A DNA stretch of 8,891 nt. Origin: DASUSF01 sp036375275 (GTDB lineage: Bacteria > Pseudomonadota > Alphaproteobacteria > Geminicoccales > Geminicoccaceae). This document shows, one piece after another, positions 1 through 7,262 of the stretch. The stretch spans positions 1 through 8,891 of the forward strand of contig DASUSF010000014.1 in assembly GCA_036375275.1 (NCBI GenBank). Reading direction: 5' to 3'. How positions within the stretch are numbered: the first letter of the stretch is position 1; each line of letters opens with the position of its first letter. The notes beneath the pieces were generated by a model. That model was not told the origin of the DNA. It did not search any database and worked only from the letters and a program-made list of their open reading frames with translations. The position numbers and the translations under genes are program-made.

Positions 1-16
1 GTCACCTCGGCGAGCG

Positions 17-69
17 GGTGGGGACGAGCCGTGCGTAGGCTGCACGACCGCGTTGCAGCGGTGGGGACG
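17..69. repeat. 10-nt direct repeat and a dyad in the upstream non-coding region
   Basis: The 10-mer GGTGGGGACG occurs at 17-26 and again at 60-69, 43 nt apart. Between the copies is a 6-bp dyad, GCTGCA (39-44) and TGCAGC (54-59), with a 9-nt spacer. The stretch 1-225 has no convincing gene on either strand. Short open frames in it lack a ribosome-binding site and resemble nothing I know. The repeats could be protein-binding sites or GC-rich coincidence. In many alphaproteobacteria the gene facing yqeY is carA, so a divergent promoter region would be plausible, but no carA start is visible here. Confidence 0.35.
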
Positions 70-87
70 CGCTTTTCGTCCGCCCAC
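61..87. other. Bulged stem-loop upstream of yqeY
   Basis: GTGG (61-64) pairs with CCAC (84-87), and GGACG (65-69) pairs with CGTCC (77-81). This gives nine pairs with a 2-nt bulge (82-83) and the 7-nt loop CGCTTTT. It overlaps the second copy of the upstream direct repeat. No poly-T run follows on the plus strand, so it is not a standard terminator for plus-strand transcription. Whether it acts in RNA or DNA cannot be told from the sequence. Confidence 0.3.
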
Positions 88-225
88 ACACCATATCATG
101 CAGCTGGCGTCCGGAGCGGACCGCGGGAGCGCAGCCGGGTACGGGTGGTTCCGGACCGGTGCGGCTTGCGTGGCCCGCGGCGCCGGTGTTAAGGCGATGA
201 CCTACATCTTGATGCGAGGTGGGCC

Positions 226-681
226 GTGTTGCGCGAGCAGCTGAACGCTGATCTCAAGGACGCGAGCGAGGCCGACGACAAGCGCGCGGTCGCGACCATC
301 CGCCTGATCCAGGCGGCGCTCCAGGAACGTGACCTGCAGGCGCGCAACGGGGGCGACGGCGAAGGGCTGTCGGACGAGGAGCTTGCGGCCATGCTGCAGG
401 CCATGGTCGACCAGCGCTGCGCATGTATCCGGCGCTACGAGGAGAGTGGCCAGCTCGATCTCGCGGCTCGCGAGAGCGAGGAGATCGAGGTCATCAAGCG
501 CTTCCTCCCGCCGCAGCTCGATGATGCAGAGTGCGCCGACGCGGTCGAGCAGGTGATCGACGATCTCGGCGCCGAGAAGCTGAAGGAGACCGGCCGGGTG
601 ATCACCGAGCTCAAGCAGCGCTACCCCGGCCAGATGGACTTCTGCAAGGCCAGGCGGATGGTCTGCCGGCGGCTGGGCTGA
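226..681 (+). CDS. GatB/YqeY domain-containing protein
   Basis: This 151-residue protein matches the usual length (about 150) of the YqeY family, which is all-helical and related to the C-terminal tRNA-binding tail of GatB in the Asp/Glu-tRNA amidotransferase. Its cellular role is not well defined. Family-like features are the start MLREQLNADLKDA, the TIRLIQAAL helix at about residues 25-33, the EIEVIKRFLPPQL block in the middle, and the C-terminal GQMDFCKA segment. The GTG start at 226 follows GAGGTG (216-221) at 4 nt; TTG 229, one codon later, is an alternative. It is the first gene of a same-strand run with dnaG and rpoD, an arrangement I recall as common in alphaproteobacteria. No clear sigma-70 promoter was found upstream: a TTGCGT at 166 lacks a good -10. 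The family call is firm; function is not assigned beyond it. Confidence 0.9.
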   Translation: MLREQLNADLKDASEADDKRAVATIRLIQAALQERDLQARNGGDGEGLSDEELAAMLQAMVDQRCACIRRYEESGQLDLAARESEEIEVIKRFLPPQLDDAECADAVEQVIDDLGAEKLKETGRVITELKQRYPGQMDFCKARRMVCRRLG

Positions 682-689
682 CGGCAGGA

Positions 690-711
690 GCCGGCGATCG
701 CGGCCGCCGGC
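690..711. other. GC-rich stem-loop between yqeY and dnaG
   Basis: GCCGGCG (690-696) and CGCCGGC (705-711) form a perfect 7-bp stem with an 8-nt loop. It lies just after the yqeY stop and just before the dnaG Shine-Dalgarno sequence at 717. There is no T run, so it is not a typical terminator. It might set mRNA stability or tune dnaG translation in the polycistronic message. In such GC-rich sequence it may also be incidental. Confidence 0.35.
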
Positions 712-716
712 GCATT

Positions 717-722
717 GAGAGG
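717..722 (+). promoter_or_regulatory. Ribosome-binding site deciding the dnaG start
   Basis: GAGAGG ends 7 nt before TTG 730, which is ideal spacing. An in-frame upstream TTG at 715 overlaps this site and has no comparable site of its own, so the 730 start is preferred. Confidence 0.6.
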
Positions 723-729
723 CGACCGG

Positions 730-2565
730 TTGAGCGGCGCGGGCATTTCCCTCGAGGAGTTCAAGGCGCGGCTGCCGATCGCCGAGGTGGTGGGGCGGCA
801 CGTCAGGCTGGTGCGCCGGGGGCGCGAGCTGACCGGGCTCTGCCCCTTCCACAACGAGAAGACCCCGTCCTTCACGGTCGCCGAGGCCAAGGGCTTCTTC
901 CACTGCTTCGGCTGCGGCAAGCACGGCAACGCGATCGATTTCGTGATGGAGCTCGAGGGCCTCGAGTTCGCGGACGCGATCGCGCGGCTCGCCGAGCTGA
1001 GCGGCCTGCCGTTGCCGATGGGCGGGCGGGGTCGGCCGCGGATCGACCGCACGCTGCTGGCCGCCAACGAAGCCGCGGCGCGCTGGTTCCAGGGCCGCCT
1101 GCAGGGCGCGGGCGGTGAGACGGCGAGGCAGTACCTGCACGGGCGCGGCCTCGACGACAACACGATCCTGAGCTTCCAGCTCGGCTACGCGCCCGAGGCG
1201 CGGGACCCGTTGCTCCGGGCGCTGATCGCCGAGGGCTACGATCCCGACCAGCTGGTGGCGGCGGGGCTGGTGGTCCGGCCCGAGGACGGTCGACCCGACT
1301 ACGACCGGTTCCGCCACCGGGTGATGTTCCCGATCCACGATCAGGCTGGGCGCCTGGTGGGGTTCGGCGGCCGGGCGCTCGGCGACGCCCGGGCGAAGTA
1401 CCTGAACACCTCGGAAACCGAGCTGTTTCACAAGGGCGAGCTGCTCTACGGCTACCGCCACGCCCAGAAGATGGCGCGGACCGCAGGGACCGTGGTCGTG
1501 GTGGAAGGCTATATGGACGTCCTGGCCCTCGCCCGGGTGGGGCTGGCGCACGCCGTTGCTCCGCTCGGGACGGCGCTGACCGAGACCCAGCTGCGCTGGC
1601 TCTGGCGGCTCGCCGACGCGCCTCTGATCTGTCTCGACGGCGATGCGGCGGGGTTGCGCGCGGCGCACCGCCTGATCGAGCGGGCGCTGCCGCTGCTCGA
1701 GCCGGGCCGCACGCTCCGGTTCGTGGTTCTGCCGGGCGGCGAGGATCCGGACAGCCTGATCCGGACCCACGGCGCCGAGGCGCTCCGGACGCGGCTCAGG
1801 GGCTCGGTGCACTTTCTCGATTTCCTCTGGCGGGCGGAGACCGCGGGCGTCGACCTCGGCGCGCCGGAGCGCCGGGCGGGGCTCGACCGCCGCTTCCGCG
1901 ATCTCGCTGCAACCATCGCCGACCGGGATGTGCGCTACCGGTTCCAGGAAGCGCTGCGGCAGCGGCTGCGTGGTGCCGGCCCGCATCAGGGGCGGCAGCG
2001 CGCGGACCCGGGACGTGCCGGGGGGCGGGACGGCCATGTCCGGCGCCGGATGCCGGAACGGTCGCCCGAGAGTGACGCAGGGAGGCTCGCGGACGGGCTC
2101 CGGCACGAGCGGCGGCGCCGCGAGGCGGCGCTGCTCGCGCCGGTCCTGGACGATCCGGAGCTGCTGATCGAGATCGAGGAGGAGGTCGCCGCACTCGACC
2201 TCGTCGATGTCGAGCTCGCGCGGATGCGCGATTGCATCACGGTGTGGTACGCCGATCAGCAACACCTTGAAGCAACAGCATTGAGGGACCACCTCTGCGG
2301 GATGGGTTTGAGCGGCCTGGTCGAGGAGCTCTCGGATTCGCGCGACGTGCCTGCAGCCGGAGAACGCCCGTCGGACCGACCCGCGCGGGTCGAGGCGTGG
2401 CGCATGGGTGTGGCCCGCTTTCGCCGCTTCGCGGAACGCCGGGCGCTCGGCGAAGCGGTGGCGGACGCGATCCTCGGCGGCGGCGCGGAAGAGCAGCGCG
2501 CGCGGCTTCTGGCGCTGCGCCGCCTGCTCGACCCAGGCAAGCGATCCGAGGAGCAGGGCGCCTGA
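730..2565 (+). CDS. dnaG: DNA primase DnaG
   Basis: DnaG synthesises the RNA primers for replication and works at the fork with the DnaB helicase. From TTG 730 the protein is 611 residues, a usual DnaG length. The N-terminal zinc-binding domain is intact: C38-x2-H41, then C59-x2-C62. The catalytic core shows the MFPIHD...GFGGR block (residues 199-215). The TOPRIM fold has VEGYMDV with E259 and the metal-binding DGD at 303-305, equivalent to the catalytic E265/D309/D311 of E. coli as I recall them. An Arg/Gly-rich linker of low complexity (about 412-457) leads into the C-terminal helicase-interaction domain (about 460-611), which contains the recognisable LLAPVLDDPELL segment. All key residues are present and the frame is unbroken. 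It lies 48 nt after yqeY and 105 nt before rpoD on the same strand, which suggests cotranscription. The TTG start may help keep expression low. Confidence 0.96.
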   Translation: MSGAGISLEEFKARLPIAEVVGRHVRLVRRGRELTGLCPFHNEKTPSFTVAEAKGFFHCFGCGKHGNAIDFVMELEGLEFADAIARLAELSGLPLPMGGRGRPRIDRTLLAANEAAARWFQGRLQGAGGETARQYLHGRGLDDNTILSFQLGYAPEARDPLLRALIAEGYDPDQLVAAGLVVRPEDGRPDYDRFRHRVMFPIHDQAGRLVGFGGRALGDARAKYLNTSETELFHKGELLYGYRHAQKMARTAGTVVVVEGYMDVLALARVGLAHAVAPLGTALTETQLRWLWRLADAPLICLDGDAAGLRAAHRLIERALPLLEPGRTLRFVVLPGGEDPDSLIRTHGAEALRTRLRGSVHFLDFLWRAETAGVDLGAPERRAGLDRRFRDLAATIADRDVRYRFQEALRQRLRGAGPHQGRQRADPGRAGGRDGHVRRRMPERSPESDAGRLADGLRHERRRREAALLAPVLDDPELLIEIEEEVAALDLVDVELARMRDCITVWYADQQHLEATALRDHLCGMGLSGLVEELSDSRDVPAAGERPSDRPARVEAWRMGVARFRRFAERRALGEAVADAILGGGAEEQRARLLALRRLLDPGKRSEEQGA

Positions 2566-2622
2566 GGAGGCGGCCCGCCGGGATGCCCTGACCCGGTGGA
2601 CCGCCCGTAGCGGGAGTCGGCA

Positions 2623-2638
2623 CGCCTGGAGCCAGGTG
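2623..2638. other. Short dyad in the dnaG-rpoD spacer
   Basis: CCTGG (2625-2629) and CCAGG (2632-2636) form a tight dyad, extended in RNA by one G-U and one C-G pair. It lies about 33 nt before the rpoD start. The 105-nt spacer has no gene and no promoter I can support. The dyad could be an operator or an RNA hairpin, or chance. Confidence 0.25.
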
Positions 2639-2656
2639 GTCGGGAATGTGGACTTT

Positions 2657-2662
2657 AGAGGA
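2657..2662 (+). promoter_or_regulatory. Ribosome-binding site deciding the rpoD start
   Basis: AGAGGA ends 8 nt before ATG 2671 but only 2 nt before the in-frame GTG 2665. Spacing therefore selects ATG 2671. Confidence 0.65.
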
Positions 2663-2670
2663 TTGTGCTG

Positions 2671-4614
<1,944 letters not shown>

Positions 4615-4696
4615 GCCGGGCCGCGGTGATCATGCCGGCGAGGATGGCGCGCGCTTCCTGAACCGGAGCTGAACGACGGACCCCGGCCCGGGCCGA

Positions 4697-4725
4697 TTGA
4701 GCGCCCGCGCCGACGCCGCTATAAG
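4697..4725 (+). promoter_or_regulatory. Sigma-70-type promoter of the tRNA gene
   Basis: TTGAGC (4697-4702) and TATAAG (4720-4725) are separated by exactly 17 nt, giving strong -35 and -10 matches. Initiation about 7 nt downstream, near 4732, would leave a leader of only a few bases before the tRNA starts at 4736. It is the best promoter match I found in the window, and it gives the tRNA transcription independent of rpoD. An inverted repeat overlaps its spacer and start region. Confidence 0.75.
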
Positions 4726-4732
4726 CGGGCGC
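4701..4732. repeat. Inverted repeat overlapping the tRNA promoter
   Basis: GCGCCCGC (4701-4708) and GCGGGCGC (4725-4732) are perfect 8-bp inverted repeats separated by 16 nt. One arm begins inside the -35 hexamer and the other begins at the last base of the -10 and reaches the expected start site. The GC-rich segment after the -10 resembles a stringent discriminator, as found at stable-RNA promoters. The arms could also be a repressor site, or a hairpin formed in readthrough rpoD message. No T run follows, so it is not a classical terminator. Confidence 0.5.
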
Positions 4733-4735
4733 GCC

Positions 4736-4808
4736 GGGCCCGTAGTTCAGTGGTCAGAACGCGCCGCTCATAACGGTGTTGTCGCAGGTTCGAATCCTGC
4801 CGGGCCCA
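4736..4808 (+). tRNA. tRNA with CAT anticodon, probably tRNA-Ile2 (lysidine type)
   Basis: This is a complete 73-nt cloverleaf. The acceptor arms GGGCCCG and CGGGCCC pair perfectly. The D stem is GTTC/GAAC with an 8-nt loop. The anticodon stem CGCCG/CGGTG (one G-T pair) holds the loop CTCATAA, with anticodon CAT at 4769-4771. The T arm is GCAGG/CCTGC with loop TTCGAAT, and the discriminator base is A. CCA is not encoded, since GCA follows, and must be added after transcription. CAT anticodons serve initiator Met, elongator Met and Ile2. The paired C1-type mismatch expected of an initiator is absent. The C4-G69 and C5-G68 pairs, known as TilS recognition features in E. coli tRNA-Ile2, favour Ile2, which would read AUA after TilS converts C34 to lysidine. 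Elongator Met remains possible. Confidence 0.93.
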
Positions 4809-5110
4809 GCACCCGACCGGCCCGGGCCATCAGCCTCGCCTCCCTGCCTCGTCCGCCCCGACGCCCACGGCCGCCGGTCGCCCCGCGCGTGGCGGCGGGC
4901 GGCGGAGTCCGCCGGCAGTCACCGGTGCAGGCGGCGAAATCCGGGTTGTCAAGGCGGCCAACCTTCGGTTCCATGAACCCACGGCCGAGACAAGAAGCTG
5001 CTGACGCAGGAGGAGCGGGACAGGGAGGCGTCGAGCGGTTCAGGCAGCCGAAGCCCTCTCCGGCATCCGACCGAGGCGCTCCACGAACGAGACGCTGACC
5101 ACCAGCGCCA
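4809..5110. other. Intergenic region without a supported gene
   Basis: Between the tRNA and the symporter I see no credible gene. Open frames crossing it in both directions are translations of the tRNA and GC-rich filler. It contains a small GC dyad, CGGCGG-AGT-CCGCCG (4900-4914), and an array of GGTT/AACC half-sites at 4944-4979. A weak promoter-like pair is TTGTCA (4946-4951) and TTCCAT (4969-4974) with 17-nt spacing; the -10 matches consensus at only three positions. No T-tract terminator for the tRNA is evident. Confidence 0.5.
4944..4979. promoter_or_regulatory. Alternating GGTT/AACC half-site array, candidate operator
   Basis: Four short arms alternate: GGTTG (4944-4948), CAACC (4959-4963), GGTTC (4967-4971) and GAACC (4975-4979). 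Neighbouring arms form dyads GGTTG/CAACC, AACC-TTC-GGTT and GGTTC-CAT-GAACC, so the inner arms can pair with either neighbour. The cluster covers a weak TTGTCA...TTCCAT promoter-like element about 145 nt before the symporter start. This looks like a transcription-factor site or an RNA with exclusive hairpins, but no regulator is known from the sequence. Confidence 0.4.
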
Positions 5111-5116
5111 GGGAGG
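5111..5116 (+). promoter_or_regulatory. Ribosome-binding site deciding the symporter start
   Basis: GGGAGG directly abuts ATG 5117, leaving no spacing, but lies 6 nt from ATG 5123. The second ATG is therefore the likely start. Confidence 0.7.
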
Positions 5117-5122
5117 ATGCCC

Positions 5123-6709
5123 ATGCCGGAACGGTTCGAAGTCTCCTTCATCGACATCTCGATCCTGGTCGCCTACCTGATCCTCAGCCGGCTGATCGCC
5201 CTCTGGCTGGTGCGGGGCAAGAGCGAGGACACCGACGGCTTCTTCCTCGGCGGCCGCACCTTCATCTGGCCGCTGATCGGCTTCTCCCTGTTCGCGACCA
5301 ACATGTCCGGCGCCTCGTTCGTCGGCATGGCCGGCGCCGGCTACAGCTCGGGCATCGCGGTCTACAGCTACGAATGGATGGCCGCGCTGATCCTGGTCAT
5401 CTTCGTGATCTTCCTGCTGCCGTTCTATCTCCGCTCCGGCGTGTTCACGATGCCGGAGTTCCTCGAGCGGCGGTTCGACCGCCGATCGCGCTACGCGTTC
5501 GCGGCCCTCCTGATCTTCCTCAGCATCTTCCTCGACTGCGCCGGCGCGCTCTATGCCGGCGGGCTCGTGGTCCAGACCGTGTGGCCGGGCATCCCGCTCT
5601 GGGTCGGGGTGCTGGTCCTGGCCCTGCTGGCGGGGGTGCTCTCGATCTTCGGCGGCCTCGGCGCGGTCGTGATCAGCGACACCATCCAGGGCGTCGTCCT
5701 GATCATCGGCGGCACCATCGTGTTCTTCGGCGCGCTGTTCGCGATTCCGTCCTGGGAGGCGGTCGAGCAGGCCGCGCCGGAGGGTGCGCTGAGCATCATC
5801 CGGCCGGCGGACGACCCGTTCCTGCCCTGGCCGGGGCTGCTCGGGGTCCTGATCATCGGCCTCTACTTCTGGACCACGAACCAGCTGATCGTGCAGCGCA
5901 CCCTCGGCGCCAAGACCCTCGATCACGGCCGCTGGGGCTCGCTGTTCGCGGGGCTTCTCAAGCTGCCGCCCCTGTTCATCATGGTGCTGCCGGGAGTGCT
6001 CGCGATCCCGCTCTACCCGGACCTGCGCACCCCCGACCTCGCCTTTCCGACGCTGGTCTTCGACCTGCTGCCGATCGGCATCCGCGGGATCATCCTCGCC
6101 GCCCTGGTCGCGGCGATCACGTCGACCGTCGATTCGATTCTGAACTCCGCCTCGACCCTGGTCACCATGGACTTCGTCCGGCCGATGCGGCCGAGCACGT
6201 CCGACCGGCAGCTGGTGCTGGTCGGCCGCATCACGACCGGCGTCGTGATGCTGATCGGCGTGGTCTGGGCGCCGCAGATCATCAACTTCCCGTCCTTGTG
6301 GAACTACTTCCAGTCGATCCTCGCGTACGCGACGCCGCCGATCGTCGCCATCTTCTTCGCCGGCATCCTGTGGCGCAGGACGACCGCGTCCGCCGCCTTC
6401 TACACCTTCGTGATCGGTCTCGGCACCGGGGTGGTCGGCTTCATCCTGAACGAGGTGATCGGGGCGTTCGAGATCCACTTCCTCTACGCCGCCTGCTGGC
6501 TGTTCCTGTTCGCGATCGTGCTGGTCGTCGTGATCAGCCACATGACCGAGCAGAAGGCGGGCGAGGAGGTCGACCAGCTGATCTGGAAGCCACACCTCTG
6601 GCACGAGGAGACCCGGGCGCTCGAAGGCACGCCCGTGTGGCAGAACTATCGCTACCAGTCGGCGGCGCTTCTGCTGGTCACGGCGGCGATCATCGTCTGG
6701 TGGTGGTGA
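5123..6709 (+). CDS. Sodium:solute symporter (SSS family, SGLT-like)
   Basis: This is a 528-residue inner-membrane protein with many hydrophobic helices, starting with one at about residues 9-30. It belongs to the SSS family (LeuT fold), which couples solute uptake to the Na+ gradient. The family block FFLGGR is at 40-45, followed by FATNMSG and YEWM. Compared from memory with Vibrio vSGLT, the Na+ site appears kept: A58, M61, A331, S334 and T335 match A62, I65, A361, S364 and S365. The counterparts of N64, E88 and K294 are also kept (N60, E84, K280). Several galactose-contacting positions differ: Q69 to S65, N260 to G246, Y263 to F249 and Q428 to L400. A sugar or polyol substrate is plausible, but galactose specificity is not supported. 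The C-terminus ends in three tryptophans after a final hydrophobic helix. A universal stress protein gene follows 64 nt downstream. Confidence 0.92.
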   Translation: MPERFEVSFIDISILVAYLILSRLIALWLVRGKSEDTDGFFLGGRTFIWPLIGFSLFATNMSGASFVGMAGAGYSSGIAVYSYEWMAALILVIFVIFLLPFYLRSGVFTMPEFLERRFDRRSRYAFAALLIFLSIFLDCAGALYAGGLVVQTVWPGIPLWVGVLVLALLAGVLSIFGGLGAVVISDTIQGVVLIIGGTIVFFGALFAIPSWEAVEQAAPEGALSIIRPADDPFLPWPGLLGVLIIGLYFWTTNQLIVQRTLGAKTLDHGRWGSLFAGLLKLPPLFIMVLPGVLAIPLYPDLRTPDLAFPTLVFDLLPIGIRGIILAALVAAITSTVDSILNSASTLVTMDFVRPMRPSTSDRQLVLVGRITTGVVMLIGVVWAPQIINFPSLWNYFQSILAYATPPIVAIFFAGILWRRTTASAAFYTFVIGLGTGVVGFILNEVIGAFEIHFLYAACWLFLFAIVLVVVISHMTEQKAGEEVDQLIWKPHLWHEETRALEGTPVWQNYRYQSAALLLVTAAIIVWWW

Positions 6710-6711
6710 CG

Positions 6712-6749
6712 GCCGACGGCGGCGCGCGTCACGACCGCCTCCCGTCGGC
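6712..6749 (+). other. Stem-loop between the symporter and the usp gene
   Basis: GCCGACGG (6712-6719) and CCGTCGGC (6742-6749) are perfect 8-bp inverted repeats separated by 22 nt. A further CGG/CCG pairing (6720-6722 with 6735-6737) is possible inside. It begins 3 nt after the symporter stop. There is no T run, so it more likely stabilises the symporter end of a shared transcript or causes partial termination than acts as a full terminator. Confidence 0.5.
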
Positions 6750-6773
6750 GTCCTCGCGGCATGAAGGAAGGGC

Positions 6774-7214
6774 ATGATGGGCACCTATCCGACCAAGATC
6801 CTCCTCGCCTCCGACGGGTCGGAGGAGGCCAAGGAGGCGGCGCGGCACGCGGTCGAGCTCGCTGCGATCACCAGGTCCGAGCTGCACGTCGTCCACGTCG
6901 GTCTGATCTCGCAGTGGGTTCATCCCGACACGCTGTCGCCCGCGCAGTACCAGCAGCTCAAGAACGAGGCGCAGAAGCGGCTCGACGACGAGGTCAGGGA
7001 CATCGAGCAGGCCGGCGGGACGATCGCCAGGGCGCACGTCCGGATGGGACGGGTCGATGGCGAGGTCATCCGGCTCGCCGAGGAGCTCGGCGCGGGGCTG
7101 GTCGTGATCGGCAGCAAAGGGATGGGCGCGATCGAGCGGATCCTGCTCGGCAACGACGCCGAGAGCATCGTTCGCCATGCGCCGTGCCCGGTCCTGGTCG
7201 TGCGCAAGACCTGA
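6774..7214 (+). CDS. Universal stress protein, UspA family, single domain
   Basis: This is a 146-residue cytoplasmic protein of the Usp fold. The N-terminal strand KILLASDGS (8-16) carries the nucleotide-contacting D14. The C-terminal ATP-binding loop is G113-x2-G116-x9-G126-N127, matching the family pattern G-x2-G-x9-G-[S/T] with Asn in the last position. The protein ends with the standard PCPVLVV strand. An ATP-binding Usp is therefore likely, as in MJ0577-like members. AAGGAAGGG (6764-6772) serves either ATG 6774 or the adjacent ATG 6777, so the start is uncertain by one codon. The gene lies between a symporter and a binding-protein gene on the same strand. Usp proteins encoded beside transporters can regulate them (TeaD with TeaABC in Halomonas is the known case), so a role in controlling uptake is possible here but not shown. 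Confidence 0.93.
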   Translation: MMGTYPTKILLASDGSEEAKEAARHAVELAAITRSELHVVHVGLISQWVHPDTLSPAQYQQLKNEAQKRLDDEVRDIEQAGGTIARAHVRMGRVDGEVIRLAEELGAGLVVIGSKGMGAIERILLGNDAESIVRHAPCPVLVVRKT

Positions 7215-7262
7215 GCGGCGGAGCGCGAAGAACGAGGCGGACGATGCGGTGGGAGGCAGGTC

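Larger units (their letters stand above)
4683..4828. repeat. Palindromic 12-mer direct repeats flanking the tRNA unit
   Basis: CCGGCCCGGGCC occurs at 4683-4694 and again at 4817-4828. Each copy contains the 10-bp palindrome GGCCCGGGCC. One lies just before the tRNA promoter and the other 8 nt after the tRNA 3' end. No integrase or phage-like gene is nearby, so these are not evidence of an attachment site. In GC-rich sequence the pair may be coincidence. Confidence 0.35.

Noticed and set aside
53..244. A 63-codon open frame before yqeY
   Set aside because: It has no ribosome-binding site, no recognisable sequence, and overlaps the supported GTG start of yqeY in another frame.
1980..2105. Possible compensating frameshifts in the Arg/Gly-rich linker of dnaG
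   Set aside because: The frame is open and continuous, both flanking domains are in the same frame, and variable low-complexity linkers at this position are normal for the family.
4736..4808. The tRNA 3' end as an integration site for a mobile element
   Set aside because: No integrase, phage or plasmid-like gene follows, and no copy of the tRNA 3' end was seen downstream. The flanking 12-mers are short GC palindromes.
4900..4914. GC dyad as terminator of the tRNA transcript
   Set aside because: It lies about 90 nt past the tRNA, has a 6-bp stem, and is not followed by a T run.
4697..5157. Open frames of about 130 codons on both strands crossing the tRNA
   Set aside because: Their only familiar segments (VVQWSERAAHNG on one strand, GFEPATTPL on the other) are the well-known false translations of a tRNA gene that appear in databases.
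4949..6784. A 611-codon minus-strand open frame opposite the symporter
   Set aside because: It is a composition shadow, rich in Asp, Arg, Glu and Gln repeats, with no known domain. The plus-strand frame is a clear membrane transporter.
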